A stretch of 64,000 nucleotides of DNA, taken from contig NZ_JAGHMH010000028.1 of NCBI RefSeq assembly GCF_017741935.1, forward strand, positions 1 to 64,000, written 5' to 3'. Positions 1 to 8,564 of the stretch are shown in pieces; the stretch's first letter is position 1, and every line of letters begins with the position of its first letter. The translations under genes were made by a program, and so were the position numbers. The notes under the pieces were generated by a model. It worked only from the letters and a program-made list of their open reading frames with translations, ran no database searches and had not been told where the DNA came from. Source of the stretch: Rhizobium sp. 16-449-1b. Its GTDB lineage: Bacteria > Pseudomonadota > Alphaproteobacteria > Rhizobiales > Rhizobiaceae.

Positions 1-98
1 GAGCCCCCACTGAAACTTCGCGAGGGATGATTGAAACATGGGTCAAATCTCAGTGATAATATCCCGCAATCCCGGGTCAGCTCTCAGTGCAAATCAAC
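1..98 (-). mobile_element. terminus of an IS21-family insertion sequence (partial)
   Basis: Two copies of a 16-bp direct repeat, GGGTCA..TCTCAGTG, lie at 40-55 and 74-89. On the minus strand they read CACTGAGA..TGACCC, the multiple-terminal-repeat pattern I associate with IS21-family ends (the family with IstA/IstB). The outermost repeat is followed at about 90-98 by the point where the neighbouring ATPase reading frame stops making sense. The rest of the element lies left of the window, so no transposase gene is visible. The exact tip and any target-site duplication cannot be placed from one end. Confidence 0.6.
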
Positions 99-721
99 AC
101 CCGCGCCCATTCGGCAGCCTCTCCGTATCCACTGAGCTCCTCCAGCAGAGGGACCTTCGTGTCCATGCCGCTCCACCGCACGACCTCTAACCTGCTCAAG
201 ACGTCAGCATGCGCTCGTCCGGGCCGAAGCGCTGAGAGCACGTCAGAAATCGGATAGGCTAGCATTCGTGCGGCGTCTTCATGATCGAGCTCGGCATCGT
301 GTTTGGTTTTTACCGCTTCGACGAGCATCACCGCATCGATCGGGCTGATGGGAACAATCTTGTCAGCCGATGCGACGATAAAGGCAGGAATTGCGTCCTC
401 CTTCAGAAGAAAGATGACAACGCGCTTCCTGAGCCGGAGTACGATCTTGATGTCGGCATGGTCTCGGCGCCCCCTGTCGCTGATGATCTCACTAGCTAGT
501 TCGACGTCGGAAAGGATCTCTTCGGTTTTCTGTAACTGGTGAAACGCTCGTTCAAGATCCTTTCGAGCATCAGCCGGGATCAGAAGCGCCAGGGTGAAAG
601 GCGATCCCACAAATACAGGAGGGTGAGCTTTTAGCGAGTTCTTCAGGGCAATCGCCCAGGCGCTAGTGGCGAAACCGAAAGGTATTTTGCCGTCTATATG
701 GCGATCTATGTGGCGATCCAT
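77..721 (-). pseudogene. 5' fragment of an AAA+ ATPase gene, cut off by the IS end
   Basis: This 214-codon frame starts at an ATG six bases beyond the stop of the upstream TnsA-like gene, with GGAG nine bases before it. The protein resembles the non-catalytic N-terminal part of rhizobial AAA+ ATPases (about 600 aa). Its last genuine residues, around PLLEELSGYGEAAEWARVL, match the stretch that in that family directly precedes the Walker A domain. After that the frame enters the IS21-type terminus and stops within it, so the whole ATPase domain is missing. The remnant should be non-functional. The family assignment rests on recall of the linker motif. Confidence 0.5.
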
Positions 722-726
722 CTCGA

Positions 727-1350
727 CTATCTCCGGAACACGCGCACGGTGGTGTGGGGAGAGATCAGCTCGAGATCGAGGTCGATAGTCACCCAACGGC
801 GAAGTATCAGAGAAGACAACCCGGCCATCGGGCTAACCTCCCTAAATATCGACAAGCACTCCGCTACGGTTGCCGAACCTTCGTGCTCAAGCGCCGCTAG
901 CAGGCGTATTCGGTCGCCCAGAGGTGTTTGATAGTCGGCATATCGAAGAAGATCCTTTGCATTCTGCAGACGATACCCTGCCCTAATCTCCTTCGCGGTT
1001 ACAAACCGGTGCCAGATACGCCGGCAGGCGGCCGCTTCTGTGACCTCCGGATCGCCCTCGCCATCGACAACGTGAAAATAGACATCGTGCCCGTCGACGT
1101 AGCTCGCCATGAGATCTACCGGCGGCCCCTCCCACCCGATATCAAGCAGTACATCGTCCATGCCATAAGGCCTGCAGCACCATCCCCGGACGTCGTCATC
1201 TACGTCGAGAAGGCAACCAAGATCGCGGCTGAGCTGGCTGCGAAAGGATGAAGGATTGGAGCACCGAATGGTGCTGTAAGGATGGAAGCGTTCTACGGGA
1301 AGATGGGCTGCACTACGGGTTGCACGACCCGTCTCATTCGAAGGATTCAT
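727..1350 (-). CDS. TnsA-like endonuclease-family protein with degenerate active site
   Basis: This encodes 207 aa; the ATG at 1350 is preferred to one at 1401 because GGAG lies seven bases before it. Layout follows Tn7-type TnsA: a SQLSRDLGCLLDVDDDV segment (TnsA: SxLERD..LLdFDpdV), then PVDLMASYVDG (PDF..vrrdG), YFHVVDG (the EVK strand), FVTAKEIRAGYRLQNAKDLLRY, and a C-terminal winged-helix-like part. TnsA makes the 5' strand cuts in Tn7-type cut-and-paste transposition. Here the glutamate of the SxLE motif is Ser, and the Glu and Lys of the EVK strand are absent, so nuclease activity is doubtful. The gene points away from the tnsB/tnsC/tniQ genes 25 kb downstream and is followed by an ATPase fragment. 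Confidence 0.5.
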   Translation of the reverse strand: MNPSNETGRATRSAAHLPVERFHPYSTIRCSNPSSFRSQLSRDLGCLLDVDDDVRGWCCRPYGMDDVLLDIGWEGPPVDLMASYVDGHDVYFHVVDGEGDPEVTEAAACRRIWHRFVTAKEIRAGYRLQNAKDLLRYADYQTPLGDRIRLLAALEHEGSATVAECLSIFREVSPMAGLSSLILRRWVTIDLDLELISPHTTVRVFRR

Positions 1351-1688
1351 CGTCGTTCTCCACACCAAACACCAGGGTTCGCCGCGTTCGCGGCGAGACA
1401 TTCAGCGTTGTTGAGGTTGTCGACGGGTCCTAATCATGAAAGAACAAATACAGAACAGAAAAACGGGCGTCAAGGCGCCTGTCAATGATTCTTTTGGCTG
1501 TCGATCCATCGGGGCACCGACCGCCGAAAACTTGTCTAAGAGTTGACTACTTCACGGCCTGTCGCAATATAACAGGTCCGTCGGGCAGAGTTCGATGTCC
1601 GTCCGCGCGTCAACCACGTCGCGTCGGACTGAAAACCCCTTTCGCGCCTTTGTTGGTCTAGGCTGGCAGGCCAAATCTCCCCACTAGC
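1351..1688. other. intergenic, no gene recognised
   Basis: No convincing reading frame is present. Several TGTC-starting words occur between 1478 and 1605, including one at about 1533 with a GAC partner 11 bases later. They resemble the TGTC cluster downstream of tniQ but are too loose to call transposon-end repeats. Confidence 0.3.
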
Positions 1689-2087
1689 CTAGACCGTGGC
1701 TAGGTCCACAGCACGATCTGCAGTTTTACGTGAGCTAACGCCCACCGCCCCCACCACTGCTCCATCGACCAAGACGGGAATGCCGCCTGCCACCACTAGC
1801 AGGCGTCCGCCGATGCTCGAATTGATGCCATATGCCGGCTTACCAGGTTGGCTGACCTCGCCGTAGCTTTCCGTCGTACGCTTCGCGCCTGCCGCCGTGT
1901 AGGCCTTGTCTTGCGCGATGATGGTGCTGGTAATCTTGCCGCCATCCATCCGGTCGAAAGCGATCAACTGTCCAGACTCATCCGTAACCGCAATGCACAT
2001 TGGGACACCTATTTCGGCTGCTTTTTCCGAGGCGCCACCGATTATCGTGCGCGCGTCTTCGAGGCTCAGTCGCTTGATTGTCAACAT
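1689..2087 (-). CDS. GlcG/HbpS (DUF336) family protein
   Basis: At 132 aa it has the usual length of the family (start MLTIKRLSLEDA). It shows the conserved core: VTDESGQLIAFDRMDG near residues 35-50, a central QDKAYTAA segment, and a GGIPVLVDGAVVGAVGVS strand near the C terminus. The family includes GlcG of the glycolate cluster and heme-binding HbpS; the biochemical role in catabolic operons is unsettled. It is the last gene of the ten-gene operon, 44 bases after the ROK kinase. The end departs from the common GVSGGT..qD form, reading GVSSRKTADRAVDLA. The function within this pathway is unknown. Confidence 0.75.
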   Translation of the reverse strand: MLTIKRLSLEDARTIIGGASEKAAEIGVPMCIAVTDESGQLIAFDRMDGGKITSTIIAQDKAYTAAGAKRTTESYGEVSQPGKPAYGINSSIGGRLLVVAGGIPVLVDGAVVGAVGVSSRKTADRAVDLATV

Positions 2088-2131
2088 TTCAAGAACTCCG
2101 TTCATCTCGCTACAAAATTGATGACCGTGGC

Positions 2132-3097
2132 TTAGCAAGCGGCACGTCTACTTGGCGTTTTCGCCAAGAATGCCAAGGCCGCTGCTCCGACGAGGCCGGA
2201 ATTCTGCCCAAGTGCAGCTCTAACCACCTGGACATCTTTGAAGGCAGGCATGGCCCACTCAGAAATATAGTTTTGGATGCCAGGATGGAGACGATCGAAC
2301 TCGTGCGAAAGTCCGCCTCCGACGACAACGATCGACGGACTAAAAATATGCAATAGGCTCGTGAACCCACGACCGAGGATCTCTGCTTCCTCCTCAATCA
2401 ATCGATTGGCCAACGGATCACCCGCTCTACCCGCAGCAAAGACTGCGCGGCTGTCGATGACGTGACCATCTTTTCCAAGAGTGGTCTCGCTGCACTCGGC
2501 CGCCCTCGCACGCGCTCGCGCCGTGAAGGCAGTTCCGGACCCGTAGGCTTCGAAGCAGCCCCTATTGCCGCAAGGGCAAAGCTCCCCGTATGGCACGACG
2601 GACATATGTCCGATATGGCCGGCCATTCCTTTCCGCCCGCGGAGAACGCGGCCATCGATTATTGCGCCACCACCGATCCCCGTGCTTATAGTGACATAGA
2701 CACTGTGCTCGATGCCACGCGCCGCTCCAAACTGCCACTCCCCAATCGCAGCGGCGATCCCATCGTTTTCGAGGCTGACAGGAAACAAAAGTCGCCGGCT
2801 GAGCTCGGATGCGATCGGATATCTTTGAAAACCTTTCAGCGTTGGTATGTCGAGAGCAACTCCGGATTCGGTATCGAGCGGTCCGGGGGCCGAAACGCCG
2901 ACCCCCACCACCAAAGCCTTGTCTGCGCCAGCGAGAAGCCGCTCGGCAAGCTCCTGTATTTGACCAAGAACGCGATCCGGACCGGCCATCGCGTCGGTGC
3001 GCTCCTCGGCTCGTGCTAAGATGTTTCCACCTTCGTCAACGAGGGCTGCACGCACTTGCGTTCCGCCCAAGTCAATCCCAACCGCGATCTCAGTCAT
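2132..3097 (-). CDS. ROK-family sugar kinase (glucokinase/allokinase type)
   Basis: 321 aa, likely phosphorylating a hexose with ATP in the cytoplasm. The N-terminal phosphate loop is GIDLGGTQVRAAL (residues 7-19), the catalytic Asp is D112 in SLEND, STGIGGG follows near 138-144, and the zinc motif CPCGNRGC is at 174-181. The sugar-contact motif normally GEIGH reads GHIGH (160-164), so its Glu is His161, which could alter specificity or activity. Candidate ATGs are 3124, 3106 and 3097; I chose 3097 because the protein then starts as family members do, although the GAGAGG box is 12 bases away. An RPE-type epimerase directly upstream recalls the D-allose (AlsK/AlsE) pairing, which is suggestive only. 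Confidence 0.85.
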   Translation of the reverse strand: MTEIAVGIDLGGTQVRAALVDEGGNILARAEERTDAMAGPDRVLGQIQELAERLLAGADKALVVGVGVSAPGPLDTESGVALDIPTLKGFQRYPIASELSRRLLFPVSLENDGIAAAIGEWQFGAARGIEHSVYVTISTGIGGGAIIDGRVLRGRKGMAGHIGHMSVVPYGELCPCGNRGCFEAYGSGTAFTARARARAAECSETTLGKDGHVIDSRAVFAAGRAGDPLANRLIEEEAEILGRGFTSLLHIFSPSIVVVGGGLSHEFDRLHPGIQNYISEWAMPAFKDVQVVRAALGQNSGLVGAAALAFLAKTPSRRAAC

Positions 3098-3113
3098 GGC
3101 TGGCATCACCCTC

Positions 3114-3815
3114 TCATAGCGCATGCAGCCATTCCATTCGCTCCTCCAGCGAAGGAGCGTTGAAGGCCAGCGATCCCAGTACTACCGTTTCGGCACCGCT
3201 GCCGCGGAGCAGCGGTACGGTGTGTTCACGAATGCCGCCGTCGGCCGCAAGAACGATCCGGTGTGTGGATCCTGCCTGAGCAATAATTTCCTTAGCCTCT
3301 TGCAGGCGTTCGCCGGCCTTCTCGTCGAGCCCCTGTCCCTTCACACCGATCGCGGTGCCGAGAAGAGTGAGGAAGTTCAGACGTGGAACAAACTTCTTCA
3401 CCTTGGCAACGGGCGTCTCCACACGTAAAACCATTCCGGCAGCGATGCCCTTGCGCTCGATAAGATCCAGAGCGGCTTCAGCAACCGTCTCATTCTCAGC
3501 GTGAATGCTGATAAGATCACTGCCCGCGTCTGCAAACTGTTCGATCTGGGAAAGCAGGATCTTGTCGTCCACCATGAGGTGTACGTGGATCGGCCGCGAT
3601 GAGATTCTGCGGACTCCGGCTACCAGGTCCGGAAAGAACAGCATAGCAGGAGCAAAGTGCCCATCAGCAACGTCGATGTGCAGTACGTCGACAAACGGGT
3701 CGACCCGCTTCAAGTCCTGCTCCAGGTTTACGAGATCTCCCGACCACACGGAAAATTCGGCGATCAGGCGGTCCTTCGGAAGGGTGGAAATCCAGTTCTT
3801 GGAGGGGTTAGCCAT
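3114..3815 (-). CDS. ribulose-phosphate 3-epimerase family protein (possibly allulose-6-phosphate epimerase-like)
   Basis: The 233-aa TIM-barrel enzyme interconverts ketose phosphates at C3. It carries the RPE signatures HIDVADGHFAP (near residue 47), HVHLMV (near 78), the GVKGQGLDEK loop near 157 and the phosphate-binding ADGGI near 191. It is less like housekeeping RPE, where HIDVMDGHFVPN is usual, and it sits between an alpha/beta hydrolase and a ROK kinase in a sugar operon. A pathway-specific role such as allulose-6-phosphate 3-epimerase is therefore likely. Its start overlaps the upstream stop by eight bases. Confidence 0.8.
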   Translation of the reverse strand: MANPSKNWISTLPKDRLIAEFSVWSGDLVNLEQDLKRVDPFVDVLHIDVADGHFAPAMLFFPDLVAGVRRISSRPIHVHLMVDDKILLSQIEQFADAGSDLISIHAENETVAEAALDLIERKGIAAGMVLRVETPVAKVKKFVPRLNFLTLLGTAIGVKGQGLDEKAGERLQEAKEIIAQAGSTHRIVLAADGGIREHTVPLLRGSGAETVVLGSLAFNAPSLEERMEWLHAL

Positions 3816-4620
3816 GGTTCATGTCCTTTAAGAAATCGGTGATTGCGGTATGGAAGTCCGATACGTATCGTTCGCGGCTTTCGACCTTCGGAGTGATCTC
3901 CACAAATCTCGCACCGGGTATTGCGGCGGCGATGGTTTTGGCCGACGCTAGGGGGTGGATGAAGTCTCTCTGATGCCCAATGACGAGTGCAGGTATCTGA
4001 ATTGATCTAACCTCATCCTCGGTGACGTCGGGACCGTCTGCCGCGATCGCGGACAGCAACGCGGAAGTGACTTCAAGGGGCAATCGAGAAAAGAACCCCA
4101 TCAGGGACGCCAAGTTGTCAGGGGCGACTTCCGATAACTTTCGGCCAGTCTCCCCATTCATAAACAATTCACGAGCCTGCTCAGCCGACGTCTCGTTTAG
4201 GAGACGCCCGACCTCCCCGTTGGGCTGCATATTCTCCGGAGCGGAGTGCACGACCCACGCCGGGCGTGCGATCACAAGAGCCTTTACCAACTCGGGCCGC
4301 TTGATAGCCAGGCGAAGCGAGATCGCAGCGCCCATTGATATCCCTCCAAGGACTACCGGCGCAGGGAGGTGTTTTTCAATGTACTCGGCTACGTCGTCGG
4401 CGAAAGTCGCGATCGATAAACGATCGAGCGGCCCGGACTGCGAACTCCCATGCCCCCTTGCCTCGACGGTTATGCGGCGATAGCCACTTCCGTTTGGAAA
4501 CGCCTCCCGCGTCTGACCAGCATTACCACATAGCCCATGCTGGAACACGAAAGGTTTCCCCTCGCCTCCTTGGTCGACGTTGAGAGCTGTGCCATCTCGC
4601 GTTGCAAAAAGCTCGCTCAT
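3808..4620 (-). CDS. alpha/beta hydrolase
   Basis: The protein is 270 aa with no signal peptide, so it should act in the cytoplasm. The fold is visible in FVFQHGLCGNAG (oxyanion region, near residue 26), the nucleophile elbow GGISMGAA (Ser near 95), an acid Asp in GHQRDFIHP near 215, and a catalytic His in SDFHTAITDFL near 257. It probably hydrolyses an ester or lactone. In this operon it may open a sugar lactone formed by the Gfo/Idh/MocA dehydrogenase, which is inference from position. It overlaps the upstream isomerase by an ATGA junction. Confidence 0.75.
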   Translation of the reverse strand: MSELFATRDGTALNVDQGGEGKPFVFQHGLCGNAGQTREAFPNGSGYRRITVEARGHGSSQSGPLDRLSIATFADDVAEYIEKHLPAPVVLGGISMGAAISLRLAIKRPELVKALVIARPAWVVHSAPENMQPNGEVGRLLNETSAEQARELFMNGETGRKLSEVAPDNLASLMGFFSRLPLEVTSALLSAIAADGPDVTEDEVRSIQIPALVIGHQRDFIHPLASAKTIAAAIPGARFVEITPKVESRERYVSDFHTAITDFLKDMNHG

Positions 4621-5465
4621 CTGACGGCCTTGCTATTTTGCTGATCAAGTCGGCTGTTGAGGAAGGTGGAGACGCTTGCAGCTTCGGAGGCACCCAACCC
4701 ATGCGTAATGAGGCTACCGTTGAAACCAATTGCTTTCAGCCTGGACAGGTAGTGTTCATAGTCGAGTACACCTGTACCGGCTGTTGCAAAGGCGCCATCG
4801 GTCTTTCGGTCTTTTGCATGAGCCATGACAATGCGATCGGAAAGTAGATCAATGGCGGACGTAACCAACGCCCGTTGATCCTCCAGAGAAGCGACCTCGA
4901 AGAGGTTGGCAGGGTCCAGCACGATCTTGAGGCGCGGGCTGTCTAGCTCGTCGATCAATCGGCGAGCCTTGTCGGCGGAATTGATGACGTTGGCGAGTTC
5001 CGGTTCGATACCGAGATCCACATCGAACCGATCCGCGATATCGATCGCGGTCTCCATTGCTTCCAACAGATCGCGCCAGGCGTCCGGCGTATCATTGGCC
5101 GGATGCTCCTTCCATTGGTCGACCGGATCGCGGGTGCCCGTGCAGAGCGTGATAAGTCGCGTTCCCATATCTGCGCACCGTTCTGCCAGCACGCCTAGCC
5201 GACGGTGTCCACGGCTCCTCGTGGCGCGGTCTGGGTGGATCATGTTGTACGTTCCCGACACCGCGACGATTTCTACCCCGGTATATTGCGCCGCAGACGC
5301 CACCGCGCGGGCAACATCCGTGCCTATTTCGTCCGGCATGGAAGGCAAACCAGAGCAGGTCATGTTGTATTGAGCGCAGGAGTAGCCGGCCGCGGCGACC
5401 GCCTTCAAAACAGCCTGTGGGTCAGTCCCCTCGAACGTTTTCGCAAATATACCCAGCTTCATCAT
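4617..5465 (-). CDS. sugar phosphate isomerase/epimerase family TIM barrel
   Basis: 282 aa of the xylose-isomerase-like/AP-endonuclease-2 superfamily. Metal-site segments are visible: GIEPELANV (Glu, near residue 153), IVLDPANLF (Asp, near 187), VMAHAKDRK (His and Asp, near 220) and a C-terminal glycine-rich strand. Members isomerise or epimerise sugars, and some cleave or hydrate 3-keto-sugars, usually with a divalent metal. Co-operonic with a Gfo/Idh/MocA dehydrogenase, overlapping it by four bases, a common pairing in rhizobial sugar operons. The substrate cannot be read from sequence. Confidence 0.8.
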   Translation of the reverse strand: MMKLGIFAKTFEGTDPQAVLKAVAAAGYSCAQYNMTCSGLPSMPDEIGTDVARAVASAAQYTGVEIVAVSGTYNMIHPDRATRSRGHRRLGVLAERCADMGTRLITLCTGTRDPVDQWKEHPANDTPDAWRDLLEAMETAIDIADRFDVDLGIEPELANVINSADKARRLIDELDSPRLKIVLDPANLFEVASLEDQRALVTSAIDLLSDRIVMAHAKDRKTDGAFATAGTGVLDYEHYLSRLKAIGFNGSLITHGLGASEAASVSTFLNSRLDQQNSKAVR

Positions 5466-6538
5466 ACGCCCCCTGAGACGTCGGCCAGCGCCACAGCCTT
5501 GCCTGTTTCGACCGACCGTGCAATCGCGACCATCGCCTGAACAGAGGCCAGACCGTCGTTGATGTCGGCGCCTTCCATAGGGACGTTGTCGAGGATCGTG
5601 CGAGCGAAACCTTCCACCTGGCGGCGATAGAAGTGACCATCGGCACCAAGAACGCGGTGGGTAGCGCCGTCCGCTTCACGGAAGATGTCGACTTCGCTGC
5701 TCTTGTAGTACCAAGGATTGTAGGTCTTGCCGAGTATGCTTCCGTTCTTACCGTAGATCTGGAAGCCCTCGTGCCAGTCCATGCGAACCTGCACCGTCAG
5801 ATCGAGATGACCAAGGGTGCCGGATGCAAATTCCACGTCGACAAACCAGCACCATATGCCGGCGCGTTCGGAGAGCCGCGCATTGACGGATACGATGTCT
5901 CCAGCGAAGTATCGAGCGGTGTCAATTAGATGGCAACCATGGGCAAGCATGTAGTAGCGGCGAAGATCAGCCTTCGGATTTGCCGACGGCTTCTTCGCGT
6001 TTGCGCTGGTCACGACCAACGGCTGAACGGCGTCAGTCATCGGATAACGATGGGTGCTGTCGCAGTACCAGGCCTTTAGCGCGACCAAGTCACCCATCTC
6101 ATCCTGAATAAACGACTTCGCGGCCTGAAGACCGGCGTCGAAGCGCTTCATGTGGCCGACCTGTAAAACCTTGCCGGACTTCTCGACCGCAGCTTTCAGC
6201 TCGCGGCATTCCTCGACAGTCACGCCGATCGGCTTCTCGCAAAGCACATGCTTGCCCGCTTCAAGTGCCCGAATGGAAGCGGGTACGTGAAATGCATCAG
6301 CCGTCGCAATGATCACCGCGTCGACGTTTGGATCCGCAAGCATCTTATCGTAGTCGTTGAAGGACTTTTCCGCACCATGCGTTATTACCATGCGTTCGCG
6401 CAGATCGTCGGCGACGTCGCAGATCGCGTAAAGATCCGCATTGGCAGCTTTGGTGCACGCCTCGAAATGAGCAGCCTGTGCGATTTGGCCTGCGCCGAGT
6501 ACTCCAACTCGAAGACGTCGTTCCTGTTTTGCTGGCAT
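5462..6538 (-). CDS. Gfo/Idh/MocA family NAD(P)-dependent oxidoreductase
   Basis: 358 aa with the N-terminal Rossmann fold VGVLGAGQIAQAAH (residues 11-24) and the family EKP motif in VLCEKPIGVT near residue 98. The second half is the substrate-binding domain with a YYMLAHGCHLIDTARYF segment holding the active-site His region. It should oxidise or reduce a sugar or cyclitol using NAD(H) or NADP(H). It lies 20 bases after the start of the operon's transporter block and overlaps the following isomerase gene. These two enzymes probably act successively on the imported compound. Confidence 0.85.
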   Translation of the reverse strand: MPAKQERRLRVGVLGAGQIAQAAHFEACTKAANADLYAICDVADDLRERMVITHGAEKSFNDYDKMLADPNVDAVIIATADAFHVPASIRALEAGKHVLCEKPIGVTVEECRELKAAVEKSGKVLQVGHMKRFDAGLQAAKSFIQDEMGDLVALKAWYCDSTHRYPMTDAVQPLVVTSANAKKPSANPKADLRRYYMLAHGCHLIDTARYFAGDIVSVNARLSERAGIWCWFVDVEFASGTLGHLDLTVQVRMDWHEGFQIYGKNGSILGKTYNPWYYKSSEVDIFREADGATHRVLGADGHFYRRQVEGFARTILDNVPMEGADINDGLASVQAMVAIARSVETGKAVALADVSGGV

Positions 6539-6558
6539 CGGGTTTAATCCTTTTTGGT

Positions 6559-7647
6559 TTACAGCGCGGCGCCGGATGCGGCGTCAAAGAGAATTGCTTT
6601 GGAGAGGTCGATTGCGAACGAGGCCTTTTGTCCTGGCGCGATTGGCGTGCCCGTTGGGAGACGCGCCATGATTTCTCGTTCACCCGCACGCAATGCGGCG
6701 AACACATCCGGTCCGGTCGGCTCGATGACCTCGACGTGAAGGTTAAGCGTAGATTTGTCCGCGTCCGGTGGGGCCAGCGACAACCATTCAGGACGGAGAC
6801 CCAGCAGGACCTCGCGCCCTTCAGTCAGAGAGCCGGCGGACGATGAAGGCACGGGAAGAACAGCATCCGCGCCCCTAAGGCTGAGATGATGACCGTTTCC
6901 GTTCGAAACGACAGTCGCGGGCAGCAGATTCATCGGCGGAGATCCCATGAAAGTCGCTACGAACACGTTTGCTGGGCGGTCGTAAATGTCTTCGGGGGTG
7001 CCGAATTGCTGCAGGATGCCATCCTTCATGACTGCAATGCGGGTCGCCATGGTCATCGCTTCGATCTGGTCGTGCGTAACGTAGACAATCGTAGCACCAA
7101 GTCGTTGGTGAAGCTTCTTGATTTCCGTGCGCATCTCGACGCGTAGTTTCGCATCGAGGTTCGACAAAGGTTCGTCGAACAGAAAGATTTTCGGCTCGCG
7201 CACGAGCGCGCGCCCCATTGCCACGCGCTGGCGCTGACCGCCAGAGAGCTGTCCTGGCTTGCGCTTGAGCAGATGCGTGATCTGCAGGAGCTCGGCCACC
7301 TTCCCGACACGCTCCAGCCGCTGTGCCTTTGGCATCTTGCTCATCTCAAGCGAGAACCCGATGTTTTGTTCAACCGACATGGCCGGGTACAGCGCATAGG
7401 ACTGGAACACCATCGCGATGTCGCGTTCCTTCGGCTCCAACCCGTCCACTGCTGCGCCGTCGATCGTGATAGTTCCCGACGTATGGTCGTCCAAGCCGGC
7501 GATTATCGAGAGCAGCGTCGACTTTCCACAGCCCGACGGCCCGACGAGAACGAGGAACTCTCCATCGTTGATCGAAATATCGATGTCCTTAAGGACGGAG
7601 ACGGCACCAAAGCTCTTAGAGACATGATTGATAGCTAGATTTGCCAC
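6559..7647 (-). CDS. CUT1 sugar ABC transporter ATP-binding protein (MalK/UgpC/MsmK type)
   Basis: 362 aa, started at a GTG (7647) with AAGGGG ahead of it; the open frame continues upstream but only as antisense-like sequence. Walker A GPSGCGKSTLL lies near residue 37, the signature LSGGQRQRVAMGRAL near 134, Walker B IFLFDEPLSNLDAKL near 154, and the switch His in VTHDQIEAM near 190. The C terminus is a TOBE-type regulatory domain (LLGLRPEWLSL). It energises the adjacent two permeases and binding protein for sugar uptake. Confidence 0.93.
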   Translation of the reverse strand: MANLAINHVSKSFGAVSVLKDIDISINDGEFLVLVGPSGCGKSTLLSIIAGLDDHTSGTITIDGAAVDGLEPKERDIAMVFQSYALYPAMSVEQNIGFSLEMSKMPKAQRLERVGKVAELLQITHLLKRKPGQLSGGQRQRVAMGRALVREPKIFLFDEPLSNLDAKLRVEMRTEIKKLHQRLGATIVYVTHDQIEAMTMATRIAVMKDGILQQFGTPEDIYDRPANVFVATFMGSPPMNLLPATVVSNGNGHHLSLRGADAVLPVPSSSAGSLTEGREVLLGLRPEWLSLAPPDADKSTLNLHVEVIEPTGPDVFAALRAGEREIMARLPTGTPIAPGQKASFAIDLSKAILFDAASGAAL

Positions 7648-7652
7648 GTTGA

Positions 7653-8564
7653 TTACCCCTTGACTGCGCCGGCCATCAGGCCGCGAAGGAAATACCGGCC
7701 AGCGGCCACGTAGATGATGATCGTGGGCAGGGCCGCAATCATCGCTGCAGCCATGTCCTCGTTGTAAGCCTTGGTTCCAGTCGACGTGTTGACCAGGTTG
7801 TTGAGTGCGACGGTGACGGGCTGGTTGGTACCGCCCGCAAAGGATACGCCGAACAGAAAGTCGTTCCACACGCCGGTGAACTGCCAGATGATCGAAACCA
7901 TGACGATCGGCCAGGAGATCGGTAAAAGTATTCGGAAGAACACGGCCCAGAAACCTGCTCCGTCAACGCGGGCCGCTTTGAAGATTTCAGCAGGCACTGT
8001 TACGAAGTAATTCCGGAAAAACATTGTCGTAAAGCAGATGCCGTAGACAACGTGGACCAAGACGAGACCGGGAATCGTACCGGCCAGCCCCAGCTTTCCA
8101 AGAACTCCGGCCATCGGAATGAGGACGATCTGAAATGGGATAAAGCAGCCGAACAAGATCAGACCGAAGATCAGATTGTCGCCCTTGAATCGCCAGTTAG
8201 CGAAAATGTAGCCGTTTAGGGCCCCGAGGGCGACCGAGATTAGAGTGGCCGGGACGACGATAAGGAACGAGTTCCCGAAGTAGCCTTTCAGACCTCCGCA
8301 GGTGACGCCGATACAGGACGCGCCCCAGACATTTCTCCAGGCGTCGAAAGTCGGAGCGGCCGGAAAGGATAGCAGATTGCCGTTTCGTATCTCATCCATG
8401 TTCTTCAGCGAAGTGAACAGCATCGACAACAGTGGGGCGAAAAACACGACCGCCAGGACGATGAGGCAGGTGTAGACAAAGATCCTGCCAAGGTATTTCG
8501 ACATCCGAACGTTTTTCGGCCGGCCTGCCGCGGCTACTGAGGTGCTCTCAAGCAAGACGGTCAT
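7653..8564 (-). CDS. CUT1 sugar ABC transporter permease (MalG type)
   Basis: 303 aa inner-membrane subunit. It has a hydrophobic first helix (IFVYTCLIVLAVVFFAPLL), five further helices, and the EAA loop that docks the ATPase (EIFKAARVDGAGFWAVFFRILLP). The chosen ATG at 8564 overlaps the upstream permease by 17 bases; a start at 8606 is also open but would add unlikely sequence. Together with the neighbouring permease it forms the heterodimeric channel of this importer. Confidence 0.9.
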   Translation of the reverse strand: MTVLLESTSVAAAGRPKNVRMSKYLGRIFVYTCLIVLAVVFFAPLLSMLFTSLKNMDEIRNGNLLSFPAAPTFDAWRNVWGASCIGVTCGGLKGYFGNSFLIVVPATLISVALGALNGYIFANWRFKGDNLIFGLILFGCFIPFQIVLIPMAGVLGKLGLAGTIPGLVLVHVVYGICFTTMFFRNYFVTVPAEIFKAARVDGAGFWAVFFRILLPISWPIVMVSIIWQFTGVWNDFLFGVSFAGGTNQPVTVALNNLVNTSTGTKAYNEDMAAAMIAALPTIIIYVAAGRYFLRGLMAGAVKG

